From Papilionanthe hookeriana x Papilionanthe teres (lineage: Eukaryota > Streptophyta > Magnoliopsida > Asparagales > Orchidaceae), in NCBI GenBank assembly GCA_022702705.1, contig CM040434.1:19759771-19823770 (forward strand): a stretch of 64,000 nucleotides of DNA. Reading direction: 5' to 3'. The notes under the pieces were generated by a model. That model saw only the letters and a list, made by a program, of their open reading frames with translations. It did not search any database and had not been told where the DNA came from. A program made the translations under genes and the position numbers. Positions within the stretch are counted from its first letter, which is position 1, and the number at the start of each line of letters is the position of its first letter. Positions 22,251-34,670 of the stretch are shown here, one piece after another.

Positions 22251-23077
22251 GTTACATGGGAGATAGCACACCTCCAATGCACATCCGCACGACATTTCCT
22301 GCCAAGGATGGCTTGGAAGGTGATGTTATTGTCCATGTATCTTACTATTCAGACATGGATTTTGACATATACTTTTTGGAAGAAACTTAGAAGAATTTTA
22401 CACAATCCACTTTGGATTTATGTGGATTGTATGAGATGCTTATTTTTTAAGGAAAGTATTCTCATGTTTTGGATCAGACTATGTGATGTATTTTCAGCAA
22501 ACTGAAATGGAAACGACTGTGTCGTGTTTTGCCTTCACCTCTTTTGTACAAATTGACTGGGAAACGCCATTAAGTTAAATGAACTTCGAACAAAGAACGG
22601 AGAGAAATTAAAAAAAAAAATTGAATAAAAAGAAAATGAAAAAGAAGATAAAAAGAAAATGAGAACGAAAGAGAAAGAAAGAAAGAAAATGAATAAGAAT
22701 TCTTCTTAAGAATCTGAATGTCGAAACGAATTCCAAATTAACATGAACTCTAATCGAACAAAAATGAAATTGAGTCACTAAGAACAAACAATATGAATCT
22801 AAATCTCGAATTGAATTCCAAGCTGAATCTTCCAATTCGAATCTTTCAACTCTCCTTCAAATCAAAATCTGTTTGAATGTTTTTTGAAATTTGAATTCCC
22901 TCCTCAACCTTATTTTGCTAGGTCGACTCTTTTCAGCTTGATACGCTTGCCTGCTTCCTTCAATTCTCTTTCTTCTGTGTGTTAGAGGATCGACTAGTTC
23001 TATTAACACGGAGCCACGAACTTCATTCGATTTGGTTCTGATGGCATGGGACTGGGTCCCTCTTCATACAGATAATT
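22251..23077 (+). other. 3' untranslated region of the giant element, first part
   Basis: No credible gene. Contains a purine-rich tract at about 22603-22690 made of GAAAA, AAAGA and GAAAGAAA words, similar in character to the tracts at 32375-32450 and 36720-36800 (minus) of the Athila-like copies. Confidence 0.6.
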
Positions 23078-23650
23078 TTCGAGGCTGGAGCCTAACTTCT
23101 AGTTCTCTTCGAGGCTAGAGCCTAACTTCTAGTTCTCTTTCAAAATTTTTTCTCTTTCAAATTTTCGAGGCTAGAGCCTGACTTCCAGTTCTCTTTGAGG
23201 CTAGAGCCTAACTTCTAGTTCTCTTTCAAATTTTCGAGGTTGGAGCCTAACTTCCAGCTCTCTTCGAGGATAGAGCCTAACTTCTAGTTCTCATTCAAAT
23301 TTTCGTGGCTGGAGCCTAACTTCCAGTTCTCTTCGAGGCTAGAGCCTAACTTCTAGTTCTCATTCAAATTTTCGAGGTCGGAGCCTAACTTCCGGTTCTC
23401 TTCGAGGCTAGAGCCTAACTTCTAGTTCTCATTCAAATTTTCGAGGCTGGAGCCTAACTTCCAGTTCTCTTCGAGGCTAGAGCCTAACTTCTAGTTCTCT
23501 CTCAAACTTTCGAGGCTGGAGCCTAACTTCCAGTTCTCTTCTTGAGGCTAGAGCCTAAATTCTAGTTCTCTTTCAAACTTGCGAGGCTGGAGCCTAAATT
23601 TCCAATCCTCTTTACAATCCCGAGATTGGAACCTAGGTTCCAATTCTCAT
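23078..23650 (+). repeat. Tandem array with 69-bp higher-order unit built of hairpin-forming monomers
   Basis: About 16 monomers of the type CGAGGCTRGAGCCTAACTTCYAG alternate as a 30-bp and a 39-bp unit. The starts at 23304, 23373, 23442 and 23511 give an exact 69-bp period. Each monomer has inverted arms around GCCTAAC (CTAGA...TCTAG or CTGGA...TCCAG). Tandem repeats in the hypervariable 3' untranslated region are known in Ogre-type elements and can seed satellite DNA. Confidence 0.9.
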
Positions 23651-24020
23651 TCCAAATTCTGAATCTCAACGAGATCCACCTTGAAATTAATCATAAATCA
23701 AAATTCAATCGGAATCGGAACTCTGATTAAATCAAAACTCAAGCACCAAAGTTAAAACTTGAAATTGAAACTTGAAAAAAAAAGAATCTAAAATCAAATC
23801 TCCCCAGATCTTGTGATTTGGAATCCACCTCCTTTTCCCCAGTGAGAGTTCTGGAATCTTCAGTCTTGGAAATTTACCTGATACTCCCCAGCAGAAATTT
23901 TCTACGCTTTGTTCTAAGTGTGTCACTTAGACATCTGTGTTGGTTTTTGTTGATCTCTTCGGTCAACGCCAATACGCGCGGTGTGCTTGGTTAGCGCAAT
24001 ACACCTATTGGAGGTCCATT
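23651..24020 (+). other. 3' untranslated region of the giant element, last part before the LTR
   Basis: No gene. The expected polypurine tract next to the LTR is weak: only TTGGAGGTCC at about 24009-24018, two bases from the TGTTGACC start. Confidence 0.5.
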
Positions 24021-27000
24021 TGTTGACCTCAATTTTGGTGAGGTCTGATCTCTCTCCTTTGTACTTAGGATATAGCCATAGGTTTTCCCTTCGACTATCC
24101 TAGAGGACTAGAATGAGTCCCACTGCTTAGAAATTCAAAACACTTCTTGACTCCCCTCAAACCCCACATGTTTGATTATAAACCCCGAGGCCACTTGGAG
24201 GGTTAAAATCAATATGTGGAGGTTTAAAGGATGAGGTTCCTGTAGGACTCTTTGGCCTTAGGATTACCCTGAATGTCCTGGTCTTGGTGAGGACAAGCTT
24301 GCACACACCACTCTCTCACACACATTCCAAATCCTAAAACCACCCTTACCCAACTTGGCTTCCTGACTCATGTAGGAAACTCATATGGATGGACCTTAAC
24401 CCCTAAGCCCCTGGCTAAGAGGGTTAGGAACAACATATTGAGTGCCTAAAATGAGTCCTCTCATGGCTCTTGTGAGCTCAATATGGTTTCATGGCTCAAC
24501 CAAAATGGTCCCATTTTACTCACAACTAATTAATCTTCATTTTCCCCAAATTTCAATTTTTGCCCCCCCGGGGTCCTAAACCCACCAAGCCTACAAAGGC
24601 CCTTGAAATTGCCCAAAATTTGCAAAATTGCCTAAATTACCCAAAATTCCTCAAAATCAGTCCTAAACATTTCCCACCACTCAAATTGGTCATCCTTGGT
24701 CAAATATACCAAAATTTTCAAAATACCTCCCAATACCCTCCAAATATCCAAAATACCCTTTTAACCCAAAAATTGCAAAAATTCAGAAAATTCCCAAAAA
24801 ATCCCAGAAAATCCCAAATATTCCCAATTTCATTTTGTTCAACTACACCATAAGCCAATTTTTTTAATTTAGTCCACTTTTACCAAAACCCCCAATTTGA
24901 CCTATTTTTAACCTAAGAGAGCCTAATGTCCAACCAAACCACTCCAATTGACCTCAATTTTGATCCAATTCAATCCTAAACTTCAATTTAATATCCCCAA
25001 TATCATTTTAAACCAAATACAAACTTAATTTTATCAACATGTGGATATAATTTCAATTTGAAGATTAAAGCCCAATTTTGGCCAATGACCTAAACTTAGC
25101 CCAAACCAACCCAACTTAACTCCAATTAGCCCCAAATATTTTCTAAAACCTTTCTAATATCCCCACAAACAAAACACTAACATGATTTGCCCCAAATTTG
25201 AAACCAAACTCCACCCAAGCCTAACCCAAACCAAAAATCCCCAATTTGGCCTACATCAATCATGAACCCAAATTGGCCCAAATCCCAAGATCAAAACCCA
25301 ACCAAAGTTAAAAAACTTTTTGTCACACCACCATAAAGATTTATCAACATTAATTTTACATCAAAACCAACACTAGCCCAACCTTAGCCCAAGTTAGCCC
25401 AATATGACCCACTTTGGCCCCATTACCAAAAAAACCCAAATTAAATCTAATTCAACTCAAAATCATCCCAAACTTGTTCCAAATTACTCATGGCACATTC
25501 TTAAACCAATTGCAACATTTATTTGACACAACCCTTCACCAAATTTTCATCCATAAATTTGTTTTAAAAAACCTAAAAGCCCACCTTCCTAAAGCATTTT
25601 AAAAGCCCATCTTCACCAAATTTAAAAAGCCCAAAAATCCATTCTAAAATCCATATGACACTCTTCTTCATCATGCATTCAATTAAAACCATCCCTAAGT
25701 TCCAATTAATCATCAAATTATTCTAAATCAAGACACATGCCAATCTCCCCTAAATTCATCAAAAATGCCAAAACCCATTTTTATGAAAATAAGCCAACCT
25801 TTTCCCAAGCCATGTGCAAGCCAAATGAAACCATTCACAAGCCATATGAAACCATGAGAGCCTTGACACCTCACCAAGCCATAAATGGCAAGAGGAGGGG
25901 GTTCTTTATTAACCCTTCACTAAACCTTTTTAACCCCATTTATGCTACACTCTAAACCAAGCTTAGCCACCTCACCATGGATAGAGACCTCACCACCTTC
26001 TCTTAGCTGACCCAAATGATTTCTTGCAGCCCAAAATCAAGCCTTAGTGGGTGCACCAAACCCATTTCCATGGGTTGACCAAATCAAGCTCAAAATAGCC
26101 CCTCCCCCTTTCCATTTTAATCAAACCACTTTACACATGGCCAAAGCCAATTGAACTCACAAACATCAAGCCCTGACCTCGCCGGACCCTGAGGGTGACC
26201 TGACCCTGCCGGCCAGCCGCCTGGGTCGCCGGAAAATGCCATGGCCGAGAGCTCCATGTGAGCCAAAAATTCAAATTCTTCCTTGATGAGTTGTCCCAAC
26301 TCAATTAGACTCCATGGTTGTTCTTCCCTTGCATAGAGCAGCTGATCCCAAGCCCTAACTCCCCCTGGGAAGCCCTCCAGCCATGTCTATTTAAACACCA
26401 CCACCTCTCGGCCAAAGAAGGTGCTGAACCAAACCATACTAAAACTCTGCCAAAATCATTCCAGACCCTTCTCCTAGCATAGAGCACTTGATCCCCACTG
26501 AAATCCAGCCCTAATTTCCCCTCTATGAGCTCAATTTCTGAGTTCAATTTCAAGCTTAAAACCAGGACACTTCACCACAGTGAGCCAATCCCCAAATTGA
26601 TTGACTCTACACCTTCACCAGACCAAGAGAAGAAATCCCCCAGCAAAAGCCCCCTCACCAGACCAGCCATTCTTTCTATCGGCCAAGCTTTGAAATCGGG
26701 CTTGGTGGAAATCGGGTCTAGACAATTCACCAGGACCAGAGGCTTCATCCCTACGCTCCTCCAGCTCCAACAAACGTGCCGAGCACATTCAGTCGAGGCC
26801 TCACCTCCTGAACCAAGGTATGTGAACTTCTTTTTAACCCGAGCTTCCAACAATTCTCTATTTTGTTTGGATCAATTTCAATGCATGTTAGGCATATAGA
26901 TATGTTCGTCTTGTCAAGACGAGTTCATAGAGCATAAGAACGTTTAATTTTGTTAAGTATCGAGTGAGATATTAAGCCTAGAAGGTGGACGACTCTCAGG

Positions 27001-30000
27001 TTGGGAAGCCTGGGGACGATGAACGGATGCCATCCATTCGCACGTGTATCGAATGAACAGCCCAGATCGCGTCGAACCAGGAAACGGGGCATGAACCGCG
27101 GGCCGCGTGGCTCTGAGTCAGATGTCGGCGCCGAATGGGAATGCGCCATGTGGAGCTTCGGAGCTGCCGAGGTTGACGCGGTGCTGACTGGTTTAAATAG
27201 AAAAATAGGGTATTTTTGATTTATTTAAATACCAAAAACTTCAAAAATTCATATCTTTGTGTAGAAAAATCACGAAAATGAAATAAAAATATTCTCTTGC
27301 TCAGTGAACAGAGGAGAATAATGTGAAAAAAAGAATTATGTTGTTTTGCTAAGTATTTTATTTTTGATTAATTATTTATTGATTTTAGTGTTTTAATTCT
27401 CCATGCATGCATACAATTCACCATGGCATGAGACCATAGGGCTTTTGTAGCCTCTATTCTTGGGTACACTCCCTAAATTTTCCAAGGCCAGAGGCCATTT
27501 CTATGACAAGATATTGATTTTCTAAATTTATGTGTCTGTTTTGCCATTTTAATTCCAGTAATTAGCATGTTACTTAGAAAATTCTAGGAAAATTAGGGGA
27601 AGTATCTTAGGACCAGAGGACCCTGGGAAAGTTATGGTTTGGTTTAATTCCTTAAGAATAACCCTAATTAGCCTAAAAACCTAAAATTGAATTCTAATTA
27701 ATTAGAAGTAACCACATATCAAAATTACTTGAAATCAATTCTCCACTATCATTTAGGATGCAGAGAACCTCACATAAAAATTTGAAGTCAATTGGAAGTA
27801 ATTTAACCCACTAAATGGATCATTTAGGTTGTATGGACATTTTTAAACTTTAAAAATTCATAAAACCTAAAATACACTTAAAAAATTCACCAAAATGATT
27901 TTGTGGACTCTCTCATATTAGAGGAGTCTATGAAAATTAAAATTAGAATTTTCTAAAAATTTTCATTTTTAATCTTATTTCTAATATTTTAATAATTAAA
28001 AAATAATAAAAATTACAAAACTATTAAAAATTACAAAAATGTCACATTTTACCTCCTAATCACTTAGGAATAAACCAAATATTTTTCTCAAGTTTATAGG
28101 TTAAGAAATTGAATTTTAAAGGCTTAAGACACTTTTTAATATTAAAAAATGAATTTCCCAATTTTTCACCAAATTAATTCTAATAAATCAAAGAAAAAAT
28201 CCAAAATTTACTTCTCTAGACTCCTTGAGGTTAGAGGGATTTAAGAAAAATATAAAACTTAATTTGCAACTTTAATTTTATTTTATAATTAATTAATACC
28301 ATAAAAATGAAAATAATTATAATAAATAAAATATAATTCAAAAAATTACCAAAATTGGTTAAGTGGTCCTCTAGTCAGTAGGAACATCCCATAATTTTCT
28401 TAAGGACAGAAACTTTACCCTGGCCATGTTGTTGAATTTTCATTGAAAATCCTTACTTTCCACTAAAATAAATATATAAATTAAATTAAAAACAGAAAAA
28501 ATCACATTTTTTACTCTAATGTCTTAATTGACATGTGAATGAAGTGATATAAAAATCTCAAGTGCATTTGAGCTCAATTTAGTGAGTTATGACTTGAATA
28601 AGCTTAAAAGGGCATAAAGGTAATTAAGGATTTCAACCCTAATTAATGGTTAGGTCTAATCAAAAGGGAGGGTAAAATATCTAATTTTAACTTTCTCTTG
28701 GATGATTGAAACTTAGGGAATAAAGGGGTAGAAATCCATTAGTCACTTTGAAAATATCGAAATGGAACTTTAATTAATTAAATCATTTAAATTTTGAGAG
28801 GATAATTAAAATTTTGGATTATTAGGGTGTGACTTAAGAAGATATCAATTCCTGAATTTAAAATACCTAAACAAATCACTTTAATAATATTTAACTCTTA
28901 ATTAAACTTAAAATGATAATTGAAATTAATGATTAAAAAGAAAATAACCCTTAATTAAATTAAAGCTTAAAACATTAAGTGATTTAATAACCTAATTAAA
29001 TTAAATTGAGAACATTAAAATTAATTTATCATTTGAAAACAAACCTAAAACAAATTTGAAACATTAAAAAATCAATATCAAAACAATTTATAATAAAAAT
29101 GTATAAAAAAAAATTAAACTAATTAAAATCAACCTAAAATATTACAATTAATCCAAATAAAGTCATTAAAATTTAATAAAAATAAATGATTTAAACACCT
29201 CTTTCAAATTAAACAAATTTAAAACATTAAAACTAATTTGAAATATTAAGATCATTAAAATATAAAGATTTAATTGATTTGAAACAACTTGAACACTATT
29301 CCAAACATAAAATCATTAATTAAAATTTTATAACTAAACCAAATCATTTTAAATCATAAATTCCAATTTTATAATTAAGGATTGTTAAAACCTTCAACAA
29401 ATTAATTTGTCCCTGAAGGCTTTCATTATCATAAATCTTAAATAAAGCATTAAGTGAAATGTCACTTCACTCATAGGATAATCAAACACCCTAGTTCACT
29501 AAGCAAGAAATAAAACTTAACTGAATTCTTGGATGATTAATTTACCAATACAATAAAATTCATTTGGACTCAAAATAATCTCAGAAGTATTGAAAAGATG
29601 TTTAGGATTCGTCCTAAGCACTTTCTCAATATGATGAAATGTTTTAGAAGAACAACTGAATTTAATTGTTCTTTGGTGAAGAAAATCATCCTTAACAAAA
29701 CATAAGAACCTTGACGTCATCGGAATTGACTAGCTATAGGATTAGGATTTTGGTAGACAACCAAAGCCTTTCCTTAACTTTACCTAGGTGTTTTCTTGTA
29801 AATTATATAAATGCTTTAACATGTGTTTTAAATGCAGGAGAAAATAAATAGGAATGCTTACTAGGTACGCTTTTATTTCATTGCAATTTATTTACCTGCA
29901 CTGTACTTTACTTCTCTTGCATGATGAACAAGAATGTCACCCTGCATGAAAACTGAAACCTTTAGGATAGCCACAAAACTGAAACCCAAAACTAAATAAA

Positions 30001-31377
30001 AGTCACAACAAGATAAAATTCACGGCCACAACATTCAAAATATAAAACAACTCAAAATTTAATCACAAATAGAACAACAAAACTACAACTAAATTAAAAC
30101 GTCTCGTTGGATGATCGGGAATACCTCGGATGATGTAACCCACTTGTTGCTAACGGGATTTCCCACGGTCTAAATGAAAGTGTGGAACTCATTCAGTTGA
30201 GTTTAGCAAATTCATCTGGACTAAGTGAATCCGATGAAAATAATAGTGCCGGGATGACGGAACCGTGGGATCTTAATCGGTTATGTTTAACCAACTTTAA
30301 GATTTGTTTTAATTAAAACATTAAAAACATTTGGACCTTAAGAATTTTCTGAACCAAAACACTTCTCTCATCTCCTGATTTTCACTTTCTAAAACTAAAC
30401 CTCTGCAACAATACGGAGCTTGGAGCATAGTAGGCAGACGGCCATCGTCGTCGGCAAAGCTCGGAATCTACATCAACAAAATCTTTCCTAGTTTTAAATA
30501 ACAAGCCATAGGATTTCGAGGTAGTTTGCCTAGTGGAACATAAATCCTCAACTTTCTGTTAGGCATTTGCATAATCATATTATGCAAATTAAGCCCTGAC
30601 CGGTCTTAGGATTACGAGGTAGTCGTTTGATACGACATAAACCCGCACATCTTCGAGGTTATTTGTGTGATTATGTCATACAAATATAAGTCCTAATTAA
30701 TTAAAATTGTCAGGATTGCAACATTAAATAAACTCTTAAATTAAAGCCAAACAATATGATAGTTTGGGAAGTTGCCAAGATTCTTCTTGGATCCTCAACT
30801 TCTCCCACTTCTCTTCCTTTGGACCCTTGAAATTAATTGTTCCAAATTTGAGCTAATCCCTTTTGAAATTCCAAAATTCAATCCTTTGAAAAACTTAAAC
30901 TTTGAAATTCTTGAGAGCAAAACCACTGATCATTATCGAGAGTTTTCTTAAGTGATTCCCATCATTTAAGATGTAATTAACTATAGGGGCTTGCCCTTAT
31001 AGGGAACTTTAAGAACCCAGGTAATATAAACCCTGCTTAATTCCTTTATATTAAGCAGGGGAACTTGTCGGCTTATAAAATTGGTTCGCTAACCAAACAG
31101 ATGTCACAAATCTTCTAGTTTATTTAATCAGGCCCCATCATCAAGCAGTGTGTCTATTCTTCGGGATAGATACACGGTTTGTGGTGTGGTGCTCGTTTAT
31201 ATAAACTATTTGAAATGTGAGATCAGTTTGATTTCATATCTTAAAATTTTCAAACTTAAAATTATTTTCAAAATCAAATATTACTTTCAAATTATATAAT
31301 TAAAACCTAAAATTCATCGACAATTTCTGTAGGCTACCCCCTTTTCAAAACATAACCTAAAAAAAATAAGCCGTACA
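24021..31377 (+). repeat. 3' LTR of the giant element
   Basis: 7,357 bp, collinear with 4153-11512 and with the same TGTTGACC start and GTACA end. Differences are scattered substitutions and small indels, for example an extra short repeat near 28005-28030 and a shorter C-tract at 24562-24569. The open frames seen in the 5' LTR recur here (26525-26899, 27001-27219), which only shows that they are LTR sequence. Confidence 0.93.
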
Positions 31378-31382
31378 ATAGC
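31378..31382 (+). repeat. Right target-site duplication (ATAGC) of the giant element
   Basis: Directly follows the GTACA end of the 3' LTR and pairs with ATAGT at 4148-4152. The ORF B sequence resumes here in frame. Confidence 0.75.
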
Positions 31383-31515
31383 TTATCATTATGCACAGAT
31401 GAGAATTTTCTGGGGAGACACTAGTGTTGTATTTCCTACTTACTCTGAGTATACTCTATACCAGTCTGAAGAACCTGGTGATGGTGGAGCTCCTATAGAA
31501 GATGAAGATTGGTAG
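31378..31515 (+). pseudogene. Element A: ORF B, 3' part
   Basis: After removal of the giant element the frame of 3194-4152 continues with AYHYAQMRIFWGDTSVVFPT and ends in an acidic EDEDW before TAG at 31513-31515. The inverted copy R has AYHDAQVRFMRGDAGVLFPT and a DDDW end at the same place (37560-37700, minus). This proves that the two halves are one gene. Confidence 0.88.
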
Positions 31516-32839
31516 TTTTATAGTTTTATTTTCATTTTATTTTTTATTTGTGTTTTGTATATGTGATGTACCTGAGACTCTTTCTGATTAGTATCTGTGA
31601 TGTAATGTGTATTTGGTTATACTTGTAGTAGGATTTATGTTGAATTATGTTGTATGTGATGTTATAGTAGAGTTTTCATGTGTTTGGTTTGTTAGTTTAA
31701 TCTGTGATAGTAAGAGTTGGATGTTAATGTTGTGTGTATAGTTTATGTTTTATGTTTTTAAACTTCTTCCCTTGCAAATTTCTAACCTATATTTGTGTAT
31801 AGAAATGTCTTACTTATTGCAGGCCTACTGCTTTATGAAGAAAAATCTGCTTAAACTCGAAGGTATGAAAAGCCTAACATATTGAGGTATGAGTTATATG
31901 TTTATATCTTTTCTTTCTTCCCATGCTAATTGTATTGATATTCGAAAATCTAAGTTTAGGGGAGGGAAAGAATTAACTATTAATTTTTCTCATTTAAAAG
32001 TATTGTCAAAATTATTAACATGATTTCCTGTAATAGAACTCAATTTCAGATAACTGTATTTTGATTTTATTTAAGTATTTTGTAAAGTTGACTGAATGTA
32101 TTTGGTAATGAAAAGTAATTTTGTAGGCTAAGATATTTAGTATAAGAGAATAAGACAATAATCAACTATTCAAAGTAAGAAAAACTGTATGTTTGAAATA
32201 TTAAGAATCTTAAAACTTTATGTGATAAGAAATGATTGAGACTCTATGATGATTCCTTAATAAGCTTAAGAAATGCTTATAAGGTAAAGAAATGTGGTAA
32301 GTTTCAATTTAGAGTGAGAAGGGTGAAGTTCAAAATAATTAAAGACTATCCAGATATAGTAATCCTCACTTAAAATAAAAGAAAAGAAAAAAAGAAAGAA
32401 AAGAAAAAAAAGAAAAGCAAAAGAAATTGAAAGAAAGAAAAGTGAGGAGATGTCTAATAAAAAATTAGCTTCACTTGGACCTACCTAAAGGGAAAAACTT
32501 TATTACTTTCCTGAACTTATATGTGTGGATTAGCATCCTTACTAGTAGTGTTCTCATAAACTTCTTTTCATGTAATCCTCTTAAGTGCCTTAATAGGACA
32601 ATGTACAGTCATTTTTGAAATGAATAGAAGGCTAGAACTCTTAGACTTGATTACTAGATAGTCTTACACCTGCAAAATTTACTTGAATTATTCAAAGATC
32701 TTTCTAAAAAACTTAATATTGTACTTATCAAAATCACAATTAAGGTATTCTAGAAAAAAAAGTTCATTGGAGTGGATCATTATTTTATGTATTAACTAAA
32801 ATTACTTGAGGACAAGTAATAATTAAGTTTGGGGGATCT
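31516..32839 (+). other. Element A: 3' untranslated region and polypurine tract
   Basis: No gene. A PPT-like TTTAGGGGAGGGAAAG lies near 31954-31970. A long A/G tract lies at about 32375-32450. The true polypurine tract AAGTTTGGGGGATCT at about 32825-32839 abuts the LTR start, as in Athila elements. Confidence 0.75.
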
Positions 32840-34481
32840 TGATCCACTGAAAATTTGATATCTTTTCACTATTCATTTCATACCTAATTTTGATGATATT
32901 GCACTTTAAAGAAAGGTATTTTTTATGATTTCATGCAGGTACAATGATTTTAGGCTTTTGGAGTAAAAGGAAGTGAAAAGAGCAAATTTGGAGCAAAAAG
33001 GGACAAAAGTGTATTTTATTGAACTAGCGCTGAACGGCTCTGTCACCAGCGCCGGACCGCGCTATTTTATAGAGAGATGTGACTGTATTAGTGGAATAAT
33101 GCACCGAACAACGCCCTATCCAGCGCAGGACCGCGCCCTATCCTGATTTTAAACTAGATTCAATGTATTTGGCTGAATTTTGAAGGGTAGCTTGAGGAAA
33201 CTCTTGGGAATTCAGTTTTGGCCGAATTTAAACACTTTTGGAGCCAAGTTTGATGAGGGGGGAAGAAGAGGGTAGAAGAGTTTAGGCTTTTGAGTGTGTG
33301 TCTTTCCATTTTGTTTAGGAAATCTAGGTTTTGTGTTTTCTCTTCTAAGGAGTGTAAGAGGAGAGGGAATGTGAGAGATTTCTTCTTACTTACTTATCTA
33401 AAGAGAGAATTGTGTGTTGTTGTGAAAAAATAAGAGGAGTCAAAGGAATTCCTTGAGATTCGCTTGGGGAAGAGTTTGAGATAAGTTGTCTTTACTTTAC
33501 TCTGTTTGTATGACGTTATTTTTATATATAAAATCCATGTTTTGTCATCTTTTCCTCATGAGTCTTGGGTAGTTTTCTTTGTATTTCTCTTTTCATGTGA
33601 TGTGTTGATGTTGTGATATGAAAATAATGTGCCAATTTATTATGGAGAATTTGTAATGACCTTTTCAATTCGAACTTCATTTACTTTCTGATCTGGCCAA
33701 TTGAATTATTAAAACTTATTGAGAAACATATTTTCTGAAAGGATTATGAGTTTCAAAACAAAAGTGAATTTCACATTCAATGACCATGAATGAGAGTTGT
33801 ATTTCATGGGAATTGAGTACAAATAAATAGGGAAATATACTTTGATGGGCATAGAATTGGAGATTTCAGAATGACAGGCCGAAATCCTCAATTTGGTCCT
33901 AATGTTTGGAAACTGAAGCGAGAGTTTGCCTTCAGGCGAAGGGAAGTGGGAGCTCTGGAGTGAGAGCCAGTATCCTCCCAGCTTAACCACGGATTTGGGG
34001 ACAAAACTTGGGATTAGCCAATGTTCTTTATACGCTGAAATATGGGTAAAGAATAGGAATGCTCCTATTGGGCACAATACATTTGCATCGCTGATCTATG
34101 TCACAATAATCATCACATTATGATTGGAAAGGAGGATGACTCTTTCTTGTAACTGAACTTTGTTATAAATTTATTCTTGTGTTAGTTTAACTTGCTAGAG
34201 TTTAGAACGTACTTTGGTAGAAATAGTAATTAAAACTGTTTATATTTATTTTAAGAATTAAACTTACTTGCAATTGTGTTGTGATTCGATAAGTGATTTC
34301 TGTGCTACACCATAAAATTAAAGCCTCCCCGTGGGATCGATATCCAGGACTCCACTAGAGCCCTGTATTACTTGAGCGATACGTATACTTGCATTTAATT
34401 GTGTGACTCATTTTAAAACTAAATCAATATATATATATCTAAATCTGAGTTCATAAATTTTGGCAATTTAGAAAAGTCGCA
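32840..34481 (+). repeat. 3' LTR of element A
   Basis: Starts TGATCCACTG after the polypurine tract and probably ends ...GTCGCA. Shares with the other Athila-like LTRs a 5' box (TTGCACTTTAAA at 32899-32910, then TGCAGGTA), a GC-rich cassette (33026-33152), a GAGTGAGAGCCAGTATCCTC segment and a 3' box GTGGGATCGATATCC...ATACGTATACTTGC (about 34331-34393). About 1.64 kb, similar to the inverted LTR R. Confidence 0.85.
33026..33152 (+). repeat. GC-rich cassette in LTR A
   Basis: Two clusters of GCGCYGAAC and CAGCGCCGGACCGCGC words, clearly related to the cassettes at 1002-1045 and 2703-2741 of the same element. Confidence 0.6.
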
Positions 34482-34670
34482 CCCCTGGCCAACAATGATG
34501 ATTGAATATCATGAAACTACAAGGAAATGTCATCAATGTCAGATACATGGGTGATCTTAAATCAACTGTCAAATGTATTACATCGAACAGTTGCATCTTG
34601 GTCATTTGAATGTTGGGGCACAAATGTTGTAGGCAATATAGATCCTCCATCATTGACTGGTGCGTTGTTG
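34482..34670 (+). pseudogene. pol: Scrap of a Tat-type integrase between two convergent LTRs
   Basis: Translates as WPTMMIEY, KCHQCQIHG (an intact CHQC zinc-finger end), NQLSNVLHRTVASWSFECWG and TNVVG, then DPPSLTG. It aligns with 19441-19600 of the giant element. The first catalytic Asp is Asn here (GTNVVG against GIDIVG). Nothing else of this element is next to it: the A LTR abuts on the left and the R LTR on the right. It is an older target into which both Athila-like copies inserted. Confidence 0.82.

Larger units (their letters stand above)
4153..31377 (+). mobile_element. Giant Tat/Ogre-like Ty3/gypsy retrotransposon carrying an AlkB-type 3' ORF
   Basis: The element has a 5' LTR (4153-11512), primer site (11518-11535), ORF1, gag, protease, RT, RNase H, archaeal-type RNase H, integrase, an extra 3' ORF with an AlkB domain (20764-22250), a tandem array and a 3' LTR (24021-31377). 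The long LTRs, an ORF before gag, the dual RNase H and tandem repeats in the 3' untranslated region are known traits of the Tat/Ogre group. At 27.2 kb it is at the upper end of sizes I know for LTR retrotransposons. The two LTRs differ at several per cent of positions by eye, so the insertion is not recent. It interrupts ORF B of element A. Confidence 0.92.

Noticed and set aside
23078..23650. Regular repeats that might suggest a CRISPR-like array
   Set aside because: The 'spacers' are themselves repeats of fixed sequence (30- and 39-bp units), and the setting is a plant retrotransposon 3' untranslated region.
24009..24020. A strong polypurine tract at the 3' LTR of the giant element
   Set aside because: Only TTGGAGGTCC is present; the long purine tract at 22603-22690 is too far away to prime plus-strand synthesis at the LTR edge.
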